Made by a program: the position numbers and the translations under genes
The notes under the pieces: model-generated
Database searches by the model: none
What the model saw: the letters and a program-made list of their open reading frames with translations, nothing else
What the model was told of the DNA's origin: nothing
DNA from: Herpetosiphon giganteus
GTDB lineage: Bacteria > Chloroflexota > Chloroflexia > Chloroflexales > Herpetosiphonaceae
NCBI RefSeq assembly: GCF_016907925.1
Contig: NZ_JAFBCZ010000010.1
Span: forward strand, 62,001 to 126,000
DNA length: 64,000 bases
Direction of reading: 5' to 3'
In this document: in pieces, positions 25,658 to 34,789 of the stretch
How the letters are laid out: every line of letters begins with the position of its first letter
Numbering within the stretch: the first letter of the stretch is position 1

Positions 25658-26443
25658 TTAAATTTCAATCTTGCCTTCAAGATAAAAGACACACGAGCCA
25701 GCCAATTCAACGCGGTCGCCAACCAGCCGACAATTAATTTCGCCGCCCCGCTGCGAGGCTTGATAGGCGCGGAAACTGGTTTTAGCCAAGCGCTCGGCCC
25801 AATAGGGGGTTAATGCACAGTGGGCAGCACCAGTCACCGGATCTTCAGGGATGCCCTTGGCGGGTGCAAAATAGCGGCTGACAAAATCATAGCCCTGATC
25901 ACCAGCCGCAGTTACCACCACCCCACTGCGATCAAATTGGGCGATTGCCGCCAGATTTGGTTTTAGCTCACGCACAAGTTGGGCATGCTCAAGCAGCGCT
26001 GTATAATTAACTGCATCGCTCAGCACTTCAACTGGCATCACCCCCAAGGCTTCGGCCAAACCTGCTGGCAACTCAACCCGCTGCCATGGCCGAATTGGAA
26101 AATTCAGCACATAGCCATCGTCATTTTTGCGAACCATCAATAGCCCACTTTTAGATGAAAAGGTGACTTGGCTGCGAGTTGGCTCTAAACGCTCGATCAC
26201 CACCGCGGCACTTGCCAAGGTCGCATGGCCACACAGCGCCACCTCGGTGACTGGCGTAAACCAGCGAATTGCATATTGCTCGCCAGTCGGCACGATGAAG
26301 GCCGTTTCGGCCAAATTATTTTCGCTGGCAATCGCGTGTAACACCGCATCAGCAGGAAATTCATCAAACAGCACAACCGCCGCTGGGTTGCCTGCAAACC
26401 GCCGCGTCGTAAACGCATCAACTTGAAATATCGGCACGTGCAT
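25658..26443 (-). CDS. PhzF family isomerase/epimerase
   Basis: 261 residues of the PhzF/diaminopimelate-epimerase-like fold. The start VDAFTTRRFAGNPAAVVL, the glutamate in NNLAETAFIV (equivalent to the catalytic Glu of PhzF) and the C-terminal DPVTGAAHCAL glycine loop are all typical. AAGGA precedes the ATG. No other phenazine genes are nearby, so it is one of the many PhzF homologues of unknown substrate. Confidence 0.9.
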   Translation of the reverse strand: MHVPIFQVDAFTTRRFAGNPAAVVLFDEFPADAVLHAIASENNLAETAFIVPTGEQYAIRWFTPVTEVALCGHATLASAAVVIERLEPTRSQVTFSSKSGLLMVRKNDDGYVLNFPIRPWQRVELPAGLAEALGVMPVEVLSDAVNYTALLEHAQLVRELKPNLAAIAQFDRSGVVVTAAGDQGYDFVSRYFAPAKGIPEDPVTGAAHCALTPYWAERLAKTSFRAYQASQRGGEINCRLVGDRVELAGSCVFYLEGKIEI

Positions 26444-26485
26444 TATGAGATCCTTTGGGCAAAATGATGGCAGAAGCGAAGGAAT

Positions 26486-26541
26486 GGGGATCTGTTGTTG
26501 GGATCTGGGGATTGGTTATTGAGGGCTGGGAATCGGTCATT
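26486..26541 (-). repeat. Eight in-phase degenerate heptamers
   Basis: Consecutive units GGGGATC, TGTTGTT, GGGATCT, GGGGATT, GGTTATT, GAGGGCT, GGGAATC and GGTCATT keep an exact 7-base phase over 56 bases. A C-rich heptad stretch continues near 26580-26610. Confidence 0.8.
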
Positions 26542-26610
26542 GAAGCAGAAAATCGGCGACAGTTGTGCCAGCCAAGCCTGATCCCCGACCCCTAACCCCC
26601 GACCCCCAAC

Positions 26611-27495
26611 TTACAAATAGCGCTCGAAAAACTCGGCCACTCGTTTAACATAGGCTGGCCGATCGGCGAAATACGCGCCACAATGCGGCATATCTTCGAT
26701 AATCCAAAGTTCTTTGGGGCCTTGGGCAGCAGCGTGCAAATCGTAGGCATCAATCACCGGAATCACGGTATCGCCAGTGCAATGAATCACCAGCAAAGGC
26801 CGTTGCCCATAGCGAATCAAGGCCTCAATTGGCCGCACTGCTTCAAAGCGATAACCATAGCGGCGGGCCGTAATCTGGTCGGCCAACGCCCGCAACGGAC
26901 GCTGCGGCAATCGCCGATTAGCAAAGGCAAAATCAACCAAATTAGCCATTTCGGCAAAGCTGCTATCAGCAACGACCGCCTTGACTGCTGGTTGGTCGGC
27001 GCTGCCCAACAGGCTTACCGCCGCGCCCATCGAATAGCCAAGCACCCCAATTTGAGCCTCTGGCATGCGCTCTTGAACATAGTTGATTGCACCGTGCAAA
27101 TCGCCAACTTCGTGGTAGGCCAACGAACAAATTGAATCGTCGCTATCGCCACGCCCACGAAAATCAAAAATTAATACATTCATGCCAGCGCGCCACAAGC
27201 CTGAGCCAATACCCAGCAACTCATCTTTGCGCCCACGATGGCCATGGCAGCCAATCACAACCCGCTTACTTTCAGGCCGCGCCAGCCACCAAGCCCGAAT
27301 TTGCAAGCCATCGACCGAATTAAAGCGCACTTCTTCCCAATCAACGCCAGTTTCAAACGGCGTGAAGGCAAACAGGGTTTCCCGTTTGAGCGCGGCGGTC
27401 GGGCCGCTCAAACGATGAGCAGCATAGGCGGCAATGCCTGCGAGCGTACTAGCGGCGGCACTTAGGCCCGCCCCAACCAACAATTTGCGTTTCAT
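26611..27495 (-). CDS. Alpha/beta hydrolase with N-terminal signal anchor
   Basis: 294 residues. A hydrophobic N-terminal segment (residues 5-25) probably anchors or exports the protein. The fold shows the oxyanion region VVIGCHGHRGRKD, the nucleophile elbow GYSMGAA, an acid in CTGDTVIP and the histidine in MPHCG. It resembles the BAAT/dienelactone and Bem46-like hydrolases. The substrate is unknown. It starts 2 bases after the FHA-kinase stop codon, so the two genes are co-transcribed. Confidence 0.88.
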   Translation of the reverse strand: MKRKLLVGAGLSAAASTLAGIAAYAAHRLSGPTAALKRETLFAFTPFETGVDWEEVRFNSVDGLQIRAWWLARPESKRVVIGCHGHRGRKDELLGIGSGLWRAGMNVLIFDFRGRGDSDDSICSLAYHEVGDLHGAINYVQERMPEAQIGVLGYSMGAAVSLLGSADQPAVKAVVADSSFAEMANLVDFAFANRRLPQRPLRALADQITARRYGYRFEAVRPIEALIRYGQRPLLVIHCTGDTVIPVIDAYDLHAAAQGPKELWIIEDMPHCGAYFADRPAYVKRVAEFFERYL

Positions 27496-27497
27496 AA

Positions 27498-29069
27498 CTA
27501 CTCGATACTAAAGACCATCTCAACATCGCCAATCCGAATTCGGTCGCCGGGCCGCAGATGGTGCGGTTGATAGGCGGTCATCGGCACGCCGTTGATACTG
27601 GTGCCATTGATGCTGCCCAAATCAATTAATAAATGATGATCGCCCTGTTGCTCAATCACCGCGTGGCGACGGGAAGCTACGCCACGATCATGCTCAGCCA
27701 AATCGATCTCAGGATGATGATTTTGGGCTGGATCGCGCCGCCCAATGCGGCAAGGAAAATGGGTTAATGCTAATTCCCAAACCGCGCGCGGCGAGGTAAT
27801 CACCAATTTTGGCACAGCGCGCTTGATTGCCGCACCACAACCAGCGCAAAATCGCGCATTGGGCTTATTCATGCGCCCACATTGATCGCAAATTGGGCCA
27901 TTGGCCTGCGGTGGAGGCGACCACGCTGGAGTCTGAACTGGTGGAGCCCACGATGGCACCGCTTGCTGTGGCACTGGTTGCGGCACAGGCTGCGCCATCG
28001 GTTGTTGATAATTGGGCTGTTGCGGCGCACCCCAGGCTGGCGCAGGGTTTGGATTCGGATTGCCCCACGCTGGCGCAGGGTTTGGATTCGGATTGCCCCA
28101 CGCTGGCGCAGGGTTTGGATTACCCCAGGCTGGCGCTGGATTGGGATTCGGATTGCCCCACGCAGGATCAGGATTGTTAAACACTGGCGCTGGCGTTGGC
28201 ATCATCGTCGGATCATCAAGCTTATCGGGCACGATAACGCCGCGATCGACCGCCAACAAAGCTTGTTCAAACGAAGCCATGGTTTGAAAGCGCTTATCGC
28301 GATCCATCGCCATCGCCTTGATAATCACCTGTTCCATCTCCGGCGTAACCGATTGATTATGCCGAATCAACGAGCCATCTTTGGGGGTTTGCAAGGGCAC
28401 AGGCGGCAAATTGGTGAGCATATGCAGCAAAGTTGCGCCCAAAGCATAAATATCGGCGCGGGCATCAGTTTGGCCCTTGCCATATTGCTCTGGCGGCGCA
28501 TAGCCTGCCGAACCCATCGCCACCGTATCTTTGCTTTTATTGGTTTTGTAGGTACGCGCCACGCCAAAATCGATCAGCTTAATAATGCCCTCAGGCGTAA
28601 GCATCACATTTGGCGGCTTCATATCGCGGAAGATAATTGGCGGATTTTGGGTGTGCAAATAATTCAACACCCGCGCAATTTGAATTCCCCAATTGACCAC
28701 ATCGCGTTGAAAAAATGGCGCATTCGTTTCCCGCTGCTTATCTTCAAGCGTTTTGCCTTGCACAAACTCCATCACCAGCGTCGGGCGACCAGCCTGATCG
28801 AAAGAATCGATCACTTTGGGCAAGTTTGGATGATCGAGCGTTTGCAACAATTGCGATTCTTGGTCGAAAAGCTTGCGATTTTCGGCAATCTCCTCGGGAG
28901 CAGCCTCAACTGGTGGGCGCATCTCTTTTAATGCCCAGGTCGAGCCATCGCTCATGCGTTCACAGCGATAGACCGCGCCCATGCCGCCACGCCCGATGAG
29001 GCCGAGAATCCGATATTGATCACGTTGTCCTTGAAGTATCGTGCCATCAGGCAGCAAATCAGCAAACAC
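27498..29069 (-). CDS. Ser/Thr protein kinase with repeat linker, zinc ribbon and C-terminal FHA domain
   Basis: 523 residues, soluble. The Hanks-type kinase (about 20-275) has GRGGMGAVY, FRDMKPPN and DFGVAR. A Pro/Asn/Ala/Trp-rich linker holds several NPNPAPAWG units. A zinc ribbon follows (CDQC...CAGC), and then an FHA domain with the phosphothreonine-binding pieces GRRDP, SRRHA and GSINGTSING. FHA domains bind phosphothreonine, so the kinase could recruit its own product or a partner. The start is a GTG with GGAGAA upstream. It is co-transcribed with the alpha/beta hydrolase. Confidence 0.94.
   Translation of the reverse strand: MFADLLPDGTILQGQRDQYRILGLIGRGGMGAVYRCERMSDGSTWALKEMRPPVEAAPEEIAENRKLFDQESQLLQTLDHPNLPKVIDSFDQAGRPTLVMEFVQGKTLEDKQRETNAPFFQRDVVNWGIQIARVLNYLHTQNPPIIFRDMKPPNVMLTPEGIIKLIDFGVARTYKTNKSKDTVAMGSAGYAPPEQYGKGQTDARADIYALGATLLHMLTNLPPVPLQTPKDGSLIRHNQSVTPEMEQVIIKAMAMDRDKRFQTMASFEQALLAVDRGVIVPDKLDDPTMMPTPAPVFNNPDPAWGNPNPNPAPAWGNPNPAPAWGNPNPNPAPAWGNPNPNPAPAWGAPQQPNYQQPMAQPVPQPVPQQAVPSWAPPVQTPAWSPPPQANGPICDQCGRMNKPNARFCAGCGAAIKRAVPKLVITSPRAVWELALTHFPCRIGRRDPAQNHHPEIDLAEHDRGVASRRHAVIEQQGDHHLLIDLGSINGTSINGVPMTAYQPHHLRPGDRIRIGDVEMVFSIE
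28030..28162 (-). repeat. Coding minisatellite in the FHA kinase linker
   Basis: Four in-frame units beginning CCCCASGCTGGCGC, three of 33 bases and one of 27, lie at 28030-28155 and are followed by a partial unit. They encode the NPNPAPAWG-type repeats. Near identity suggests recent slippage. Confidence 0.85.
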
Positions 29070-29173
29070 AGTTTCTCCCGCCGCTACATGATTGCGTAGC
29101 TTGTATTATCAACGATTGATACGTCAAAAGTCAAAGGGTGGTAGCAACCATTAATCAAGAATTAAGCATTACG

Positions 29174-29935
29174 CTACGTTGCAAAGCGCCCAACATAGAC
29201 CGTTGTGGTGTATAAAAAGGCGATGTTGCCATCAACTTGATGCTCCTGCCATGCGTCGATCAGGCCTTGACGCAGGGCTTGGTAGCTTGGTTGCTCGGGC
29301 GTGGGCGTGTACGACGAGGAAAATGCGCGGCCAAGCAAGCTAGCTTGGTCAAAATATTGAGCATTTTGGGCGGTGTAGCAGGCTGGTTGCTGGCCGAAAA
29401 AGTCGCTAATTAGTTGCGGGTCGATGTTGGTATGTTTGACGCTCGAATAATCGGTGCCAAAACGGTGCAATAGGGCTTCGTATTGGCGCAAAAATGGCGT
29501 AGCATCAAGCGAACGTTGGTTCCAAATCAGCGCAACCCAGCCATCAGGCCGCAAAATGCGCTGCCATTCGCGGCGCGTAGCGTTTGGCTCAAACCAGTGG
29601 AAAGCTTGGGCAGCCGTAATCCAATTAACGCTCTGATCGGCTAAACCAGTGGCTTCAGCGCTGCCATCAACCACTTGAAAATTGGGATAGCGCTCACCAA
29701 GTTGCAAACTAGCTTCACGCATTGGTGCGTTTGGCTCAATGGCATAAACTGTTGCGCCATGCTCCAATAATTGCTCGCTCCAAATGCCCGTGCCAGCCCC
29801 AATATCGGCCACGATCGAGTTTGAGCCAAAGCCATGCTGCTGTTGCAATGGCCCAAAAATTTCGCGTGGATAGGTTGGGCGAAATTGCACATAATCGGCA
29901 ACTCGATTGCTAAACCGTTGACGGTTATCACTCAT
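29174..29935 (-). CDS. Class I SAM-dependent methyltransferase
   Basis: 253 residues of the Methyltransf_11 type. The SAM-binding motif is VADIGAGTGIWSEQL, followed by the acidic residue in YAIEPN and the DGSAEATGL segment. AAGGAG lies before the ATG. The substrate is not evident. The upstream membrane protein gene ends 23 bases away in the same direction. Confidence 0.9.
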   Translation of the reverse strand: MSDNRQRFSNRVADYVQFRPTYPREIFGPLQQQHGFGSNSIVADIGAGTGIWSEQLLEHGATVYAIEPNAPMREASLQLGERYPNFQVVDGSAEATGLADQSVNWITAAQAFHWFEPNATRREWQRILRPDGWVALIWNQRSLDATPFLRQYEALLHRFGTDYSSVKHTNIDPQLISDFFGQQPACYTAQNAQYFDQASLLGRAFSSSYTPTPEQPSYQALRQGLIDAWQEHQVDGNIAFLYTTTVYVGRFAT

Positions 29936-29958
29936 TGTCGGTCTCCTTCACACGATGC

Positions 29959-31698
29959 TTAGCTGCGAAAGCTATACCACCATTCAACTACCAGCAACGC
30001 CAACGCCAAGCCAATCAAAATTGGCCATAATGGCGTGCCTTGAGGTGCTAAGCGGTCGCCCTCTGGCTGAGCAATTTGACTGATTGTTGGTTGGCTTTGT
30101 TGCTGTAGATTCGATTCCTGGGGATCGCCAAAATTGACCGCAATGCCGCCGCGATTGCTGCCAACCACCCGATATAAACCAGCTTGGTTCAGCCGTTGAT
30201 CAAGCGCTTGAGCCTCGCCATCAGGGCGAGTTAATGGCGTATTCGGGGCAAAACTGCCGGCTGCCAGCTGTTCAGGCAACGATCCGCCAGTGAGGTTGTC
30301 AATGCTGGCGGCGGTCAGCAAGGGGAAGGCCAATTTGGCGCTGAGATTAGCATTATCCAAATTAAACAGCCAAACGATGGCGGCTTGCTCTTGCCACGTG
30401 CCACGCAGCACCAAAGGCAGTTGGGTATCGGTTTCAATCACGCTGGTCAAACCAGTTGGGATATTCTCGCGAGTCATTGGGCGACGACCGCCCCATTGCA
30501 CACTCGACAGATCGATGCCAGCAAAATCGGCATCAAGCACCGCGCTACTCGCCTGTTCGCCTAAAATGCTATCCTCGGTGAGCAAACGCTCGTCGCGCGG
30601 TGGATTGACAATCAACAGCGCACTGCTGGGCAATTGCTCAGGCAAAACGCCATTCAGCACCGTCAAATCAACCCGTTGATTGCTAACCCCCGTGCTCACG
30701 CTTAGCTCGATATTGGGTAAACTCCGCAGCATCCGTTCCAGCGGCGATGGGGTTAATGTTGCCAAATGCACCCGCAATGAGCCAGAGCGATCCAGCGACA
30801 CCAGCGCCCGATCATCAACTGCATAATCATCGTTGGGGCTAAGCTGTAATTCGGCCAACTCGCCTGCGCCCACTTCCCACGTTCGTTCCTCGCTGCCGCC
30901 AGGCTGAATCACGATGTTTTGCTCGGATTCCAGCTCGCCATCAAGCAACAGGGTCAAGGTTCTGGCTGCGGGCAAATCGCTAAAATTGGTCACGCGAGCA
31001 TACAATGCATTACGTTGGTTAGGCAAGCGACGACTGGCAAAGGTCACGATGCCGTTGTTGGCGGTGCTTTCGCCCAGCGTGCGCCATTCCAAGTCGGCGG
31101 CAACCGAGAGCGGCGTGCTGCTGGCAGGCAAAGCTCCATCGCTCAACACCAGCATTTGATTTTGGCGATCATTAGCGAGAGTGGCGTTGGCAATGCTCAG
31201 CGCTTGGCCCAGATCGGCGTTATTGCCAGCAGGCGCAAGCTCGGCCACAATTTGGCGCAATTGTTGGCGCTCTGCATAGCCGCCATAGCCCAACAAGCGG
31301 GCTTCACGGTTCAGCTCAACCAAAGCCACACTATCATCACGGCCCAAATCACCAAGCAGATCTTGGGTTTGTTGTTGGGCTTGGGCAAACGTGCCATTGG
31401 CCAGCATGCTCGAGGTGGTATCGAGGATAATCACCACATGACGCGGATCGTTGACTCCAAAAATCCATGTTGGTTGGGTCAAGCCTAAGGCCAAACATGC
31501 TGCAACTAAGAGGTGCAACGCCAACAAAAGGGTTAATGGCAATTTGCGTTGCTGGCGCTCAGGTGGTGGTTTGAGCGCCGCCCACAGCCGAATTGTGGGA
31601 ATGCGCAAGCGCTGACGGCGCTGCCGTACCATATGCAAAATTGCAATGATTGGCAACGAAATTAAGCCAATTAAGCCCAAGGGAACAAGCAAATTCAT
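29959..31698 (-). CDS. BatA/VWA-domain membrane protein
   Basis: About 579 residues. The N-terminus has the two-helix BatA pattern (NLLVPLGLIGLISLP, then QQRKLPLTLLLALHLLVA). A von Willebrand A domain follows with a MIDAS-like VIILDTTSSML. A long extracytoplasmic region and a C-terminal helix (LWPILIGLALALLVVEWW) complete it. It resembles proteins found with MoxR ATPases, although none is adjacent here. I start at MNLLVPLG; an upstream in-frame start adds a polar tail that does not fit a membrane N-terminus. Confidence 0.85.
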   Translation of the reverse strand: MNLLVPLGLIGLISLPIIAILHMVRQRRQRLRIPTIRLWAALKPPPERQQRKLPLTLLLALHLLVAACLALGLTQPTWIFGVNDPRHVVIILDTTSSMLANGTFAQAQQQTQDLLGDLGRDDSVALVELNREARLLGYGGYAERQQLRQIVAELAPAGNNADLGQALSIANATLANDRQNQMLVLSDGALPASSTPLSVAADLEWRTLGESTANNGIVTFASRRLPNQRNALYARVTNFSDLPAARTLTLLLDGELESEQNIVIQPGGSEERTWEVGAGELAELQLSPNDDYAVDDRALVSLDRSGSLRVHLATLTPSPLERMLRSLPNIELSVSTGVSNQRVDLTVLNGVLPEQLPSSALLIVNPPRDERLLTEDSILGEQASSAVLDADFAGIDLSSVQWGGRRPMTRENIPTGLTSVIETDTQLPLVLRGTWQEQAAIVWLFNLDNANLSAKLAFPLLTAASIDNLTGGSLPEQLAAGSFAPNTPLTRPDGEAQALDQRLNQAGLYRVVGSNRGGIAVNFGDPQESNLQQQSQPTISQIAQPEGDRLAPQGTPLWPILIGLALALLVVEWWYSFRS

Positions 31699-31758
31699 AA
31701 GGCTCGATGCTTCACAAGCATCTCGGTGCAGGCCCAGATGATTGCGCTGAATGAACAA

Positions 31759-31787
31759 ACAGCATGGTGATGATTGCACCATGCTGT
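31759..31787 (-). terminator. Hairpin after the MshEN protein gene
   Basis: A perfect 11-base stem (ACAGCATGGTG with CACCATGCTGT) with a 7-base loop, about 70 bases after the stop of the upstream minus-strand gene. The T run is poor. Confidence 0.6.
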
Positions 31788-31853
31788 CGTATTATAACGA
31801 GCTTTTGGGTCGCAGCGAAAGTAATGCAGAAGAAGAATGCTGCAATCCCAAGG

Positions 31854-32579
31854 CTAGCGCTGTGGTAATTCGCGCATAAAGGTTTGTTGTTGCTCATCGA
31901 TTGCGTGTTGCAATTGATTGCGCGAAAGCATGCCCGAAAGCACCAGCAACTCGCCAACCTGAAAATGCTGGCCGCGCACTTTCAAATCTGCTTGGCGCGC
32001 AATCACCTGATTCAGTTGGGTGCGCGTAATCAGGCCTTGTTCAATCAGATGTTCACCCAAGCGATTGACTGTGCTGGCTTGGCCACCTTGGGCCCGAGCC
32101 ATTTTTTGCACTTCCAAGACCTTGCCAAGCGCTTGGGTGGTCAGCCAGCGGCGGCGCAGCAAAATATCACCTAGCGGCACAATCCGGCCATAGCGGGCTT
32201 CTTGGGCTTGCTCGCTCAAGGCAGCCTCAAGCTGGATTTGCTTGATAAATTTTTGCTCAACCAAATATTCGCCCAAACGTTTGACCGCTGCAACCGATTT
32301 TTCAACGGGTGCGGCAGGCGGCGTTTGATCAACGACAACTTGCAAGCGCAAGAATTCCAAGCCCATGAGCGCTGCTTCGTTGGTTGGCTCAAGCTCCAGT
32401 ACCCGTTGCAAACAATCGCGGCGTTTTTCTGGCTCCTCCAAAACCCCGCTGAGCCACAGCCAAGCTGGCGCAAAATCGGGATCGTCATGAATAATTGAAA
32501 TTAATAAGCTGCGCCCCTCCTCCTTCCGGCCAGTGCTAATCGCAGCACGGGCGTGGGCAAAAAGCGTTTCGATGCTCAC
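31854..32579 (-). CDS. TPR-like protein with two MshEN (GspE N-terminal) domains
   Basis: About 241 residues. Residues 1-75 look like a tetratricopeptide pair (RSLLISIIHDDPDFAPAWLW). Two MshEN units follow, each with the signature RLGE(Y/H)L(V/I)EQ and helical QLxxxLxxQ segments. MshEN domains of MshE-type ATPases bind cyclic di-GMP, but no ATPase is fused here, so this could be a free c-di-GMP-responsive adaptor (inference). I start at the GTG of VSIETLF behind AAAGGA. A TTG five codons earlier is possible. It begins 17 bases after the flavoprotein gene. Confidence 0.8.
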   Translation of the reverse strand: MSIETLFAHARAAISTGRKEEGRSLLISIIHDDPDFAPAWLWLSGVLEEPEKRRDCLQRVLELEPTNEAALMGLEFLRLQVVVDQTPPAAPVEKSVAAVKRLGEYLVEQKFIKQIQLEAALSEQAQEARYGRIVPLGDILLRRRWLTTQALGKVLEVQKMARAQGGQASTVNRLGEHLIEQGLITRTQLNQVIARQADLKVRGQHFQVGELLVLSGMLSRNQLQHAIDEQQQTFMRELPQR

Positions 32580-32596
32580 AGAATGTCCTTTCAAGC

Positions 32597-33946
32597 TTAG
32601 CCTTTAGCCAATGCTTGGGCAGCAACCAAGAGTGGGTCCCACACCGATGAAAATGGGGGTGCATAACTTAGGTCTTGCCAAGCAAACTCATCTACCGTCA
32701 TTCTTCCCGCTAATGCCACCGCTACCACATCAACCCGCTTTGCCACATCGTCGTAGCCAATAATTTGGCCACCCAACAATGTGCCGTCGGCTGCATCGGC
32801 AACCAACTTAACCGTAATGGGCCGAGCATTGGGGTAATACCCCGCATGATCGGTCGAATGGATGATTTTGCTACGAACGTGGTAGCCATGGTGGAGAGCT
32901 TGCTCAACACTTAATCCAGTCGCGGCAATGTGTAAATCGGCAAATTTGGTCACCGATGTGCCAACAACGCCGCGAAATGGTCGCTCGTGGCCTGCGAGAA
33001 AGGCTCCGAGGGTTCGACCTTGTTTATTTGCAGTGGTGCCAAGCGGCATATACACTGGTTTATTTAAGATTCGATGATCAACGGTACAGCAATCGCCTGC
33101 GGCAAACACCCTATCGACGGTAGTACGCCCTACTTGGTCAATTTTGATCGCGCCAGCTTCGCCAAGCTCAGCGCCGCAGCTTTCAGCCAGTTCGCTATTG
33201 GGCTGCACGCCAGTGGCGATAATCACTAATTCGGCGGGATAATCGACCTTGCCAGCAACCACATGGGTCACTGTATCAGCCTTGCCTTCAAGACCTTCGA
33301 GCGCCGCGCCAAGCGCTAAATGTACGCCCGCAGCCTCAAGCCGTTCGATAATTTGGCTGCTCATATCGTCATCAAGCGAGCTTAAAACCGTTTTGCTCCG
33401 GTTGATTAAGGTCACGCTAATGCCCAAATCAAGCAACGCCTCGGCCATTTCAAGCCCAATATAACCAGCCCCAACCACCACCGCATGCTTCGGCTGTCGC
33501 TCGTTGATATAAGCTTGAATTGCTAAACCATCATGCATTGAGCGTAACCGAAAGACACCCTGTAGTTCAATCCCTCGTACTGGTGGACAATTGACCCGTG
33601 CGCCAGTTGCAATCACCAATCGATCAAAATGATCGTGGAATGTCGTATTCGTGGCCAAATTACGCACCGTCACTCGCCCAGCTGCCACATCAAGATCAGT
33701 CACTTCATGTTCGGTTTTCACGGTTACGCCATCGCGGGCAAATTGGGCTGGAGTACGGGCGATTAAGGCTTGATAATCGCTCACTGCGCCACTAATTAAG
33801 TAGGGCAAGCCACACGCCGAATAGGAAACATGCGCTTCACGACCATACACACAAATATCCAAATCTGGATTGGTGCGCTTGGCCTTGGCCGCAGCACTCG
33901 TTCCGGCGGCGACGGCTCCAATCACGATCACGCGCTCGCTAGCCAT
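32597..33946 (-). CDS. FAD-dependent pyridine nucleotide-disulfide oxidoreductase, CoA-disulfide reductase/NADH oxidase type
   Basis: 449 residues. The FAD-binding start VIVIGAVAAGTSAAAKA is followed by the redox cysteine in SYSACGLPY, the NAD-binding VVGAGYIGLEMAE and the FAD motif VFAAGDCC. A single active-site cysteine rather than a CxxxxC pair places it with CoA-disulfide reductases, NADH oxidases and persulfide reductases. The reaction could be thiol-disulfide or oxygen reduction. AAAGGAG precedes the ATG. It is followed by the MshEN gene. Confidence 0.92.
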   Translation of the reverse strand: MASERVIVIGAVAAGTSAAAKAKRTNPDLDICVYGREAHVSYSACGLPYLISGAVSDYQALIARTPAQFARDGVTVKTEHEVTDLDVAAGRVTVRNLATNTTFHDHFDRLVIATGARVNCPPVRGIELQGVFRLRSMHDGLAIQAYINERQPKHAVVVGAGYIGLEMAEALLDLGISVTLINRSKTVLSSLDDDMSSQIIERLEAAGVHLALGAALEGLEGKADTVTHVVAGKVDYPAELVIIATGVQPNSELAESCGAELGEAGAIKIDQVGRTTVDRVFAAGDCCTVDHRILNKPVYMPLGTTANKQGRTLGAFLAGHERPFRGVVGTSVTKFADLHIAATGLSVEQALHHGYHVRSKIIHSTDHAGYYPNARPITVKLVADAADGTLLGGQIIGYDDVAKRVDVVAVALAGRMTVDEFAWQDLSYAPPFSSVWDPLLVAAQALAKG

Positions 33947-34007
33947 TGCAGGCTCCTTTAGCTATGCTACTATTTGGACAGATTGTCACTAGCATGAGAC
34001 CTTGATT

Positions 34008-34784
34008 ATGCCACTAAGCTCAGCCAATAATCAACCACGTTTGCCAGCTCAACCCAATCGTTTGGGCGCATGGTTGGTCTATCGGGCACTCATTCGGCCA
34101 GCCTTGCGCAAAACCTTCGATCAAGTATTGCTCAACGTTGGGTCAGCCAGTGACATTTTGCGCAGCCGCGAGCCAATTTTGTGCTATGTGACCCATACAA
34201 GCTGGTGGGATGGGCATCTTGCCTTTGAGCTATTTCGCAACGTCTACCCACGCCGCCATTTTTTGATGATGGAAGAAGCGCAGCTCGCCCGTTATTTCTT
34301 CTTCCGCTGGTGTGGTTGCTTCTCGGTTAACCGCCAAGAACCGCGTGAGGCCCTGCGCTCAATACGCTACGCCAGCACCCAGCTTCAACACCACAGCCAC
34401 GCCTTAGTTTGGGTTTTTCCGCAGGGCCAAATTATACCGCCAGATCGCCGTCCGCTCCAATTGTTCCGCGGGGTTGCCGATATTGCTACTCGCACTGGCA
34501 ATCTGTGGTGTTTGCCAGTTGCTCTACGCTATGAATTTAGTGGCGAACAACGCCCAGTTGCCCTAATTCGTTGTGGCGAGCCAACCTGGGTCGATGCTGG
34601 CACAAGCCGCGAGCAACTGCAACCTCAATTAGAGCGCAATTTGACCAGCACCGCCGACCAACTCCGTGACGAGTGGAAGCAGCAAGATCTTGCCAATTTT
34701 CAATCAATTATGCAGGGCACAGCCTCAGTTAATCACCGCTTCGACCAAATTTTGGGGCCAATCGTGCGCTGGTGGCAACGATAA
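34008..34784 (+). CDS. PlsC-like 1-acylglycerol-3-phosphate acyltransferase family protein
   Basis: 258 residues. The acyltransferase motif HTSWWD (H-x4-D) is followed by a VNRQEPREALR region and a VFPQGQIIPP motif that fits block III of the family. No long membrane helix is obvious. The acceptor lipid is unknown. I start at the ATG of MPLSSANN, two codons inside the longest frame, which would use TTG. Confidence 0.87.
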   Translation: MPLSSANNQPRLPAQPNRLGAWLVYRALIRPALRKTFDQVLLNVGSASDILRSREPILCYVTHTSWWDGHLAFELFRNVYPRRHFLMMEEAQLARYFFFRWCGCFSVNRQEPREALRSIRYASTQLQHHSHALVWVFPQGQIIPPDRRPLQLFRGVADIATRTGNLWCLPVALRYEFSGEQRPVALIRCGEPTWVDAGTSREQLQPQLERNLTSTADQLRDEWKQQDLANFQSIMQGTASVNHRFDQILGPIVRWWQR

Positions 34785-34789
34785 GGATT

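Noticed and set aside
27882-28931. Long plus-strand frame of 349 codons
   Set aside because: Antisense to the FHA kinase. Its product is Trp/Arg/His-rich low complexity with no recognisable domain.
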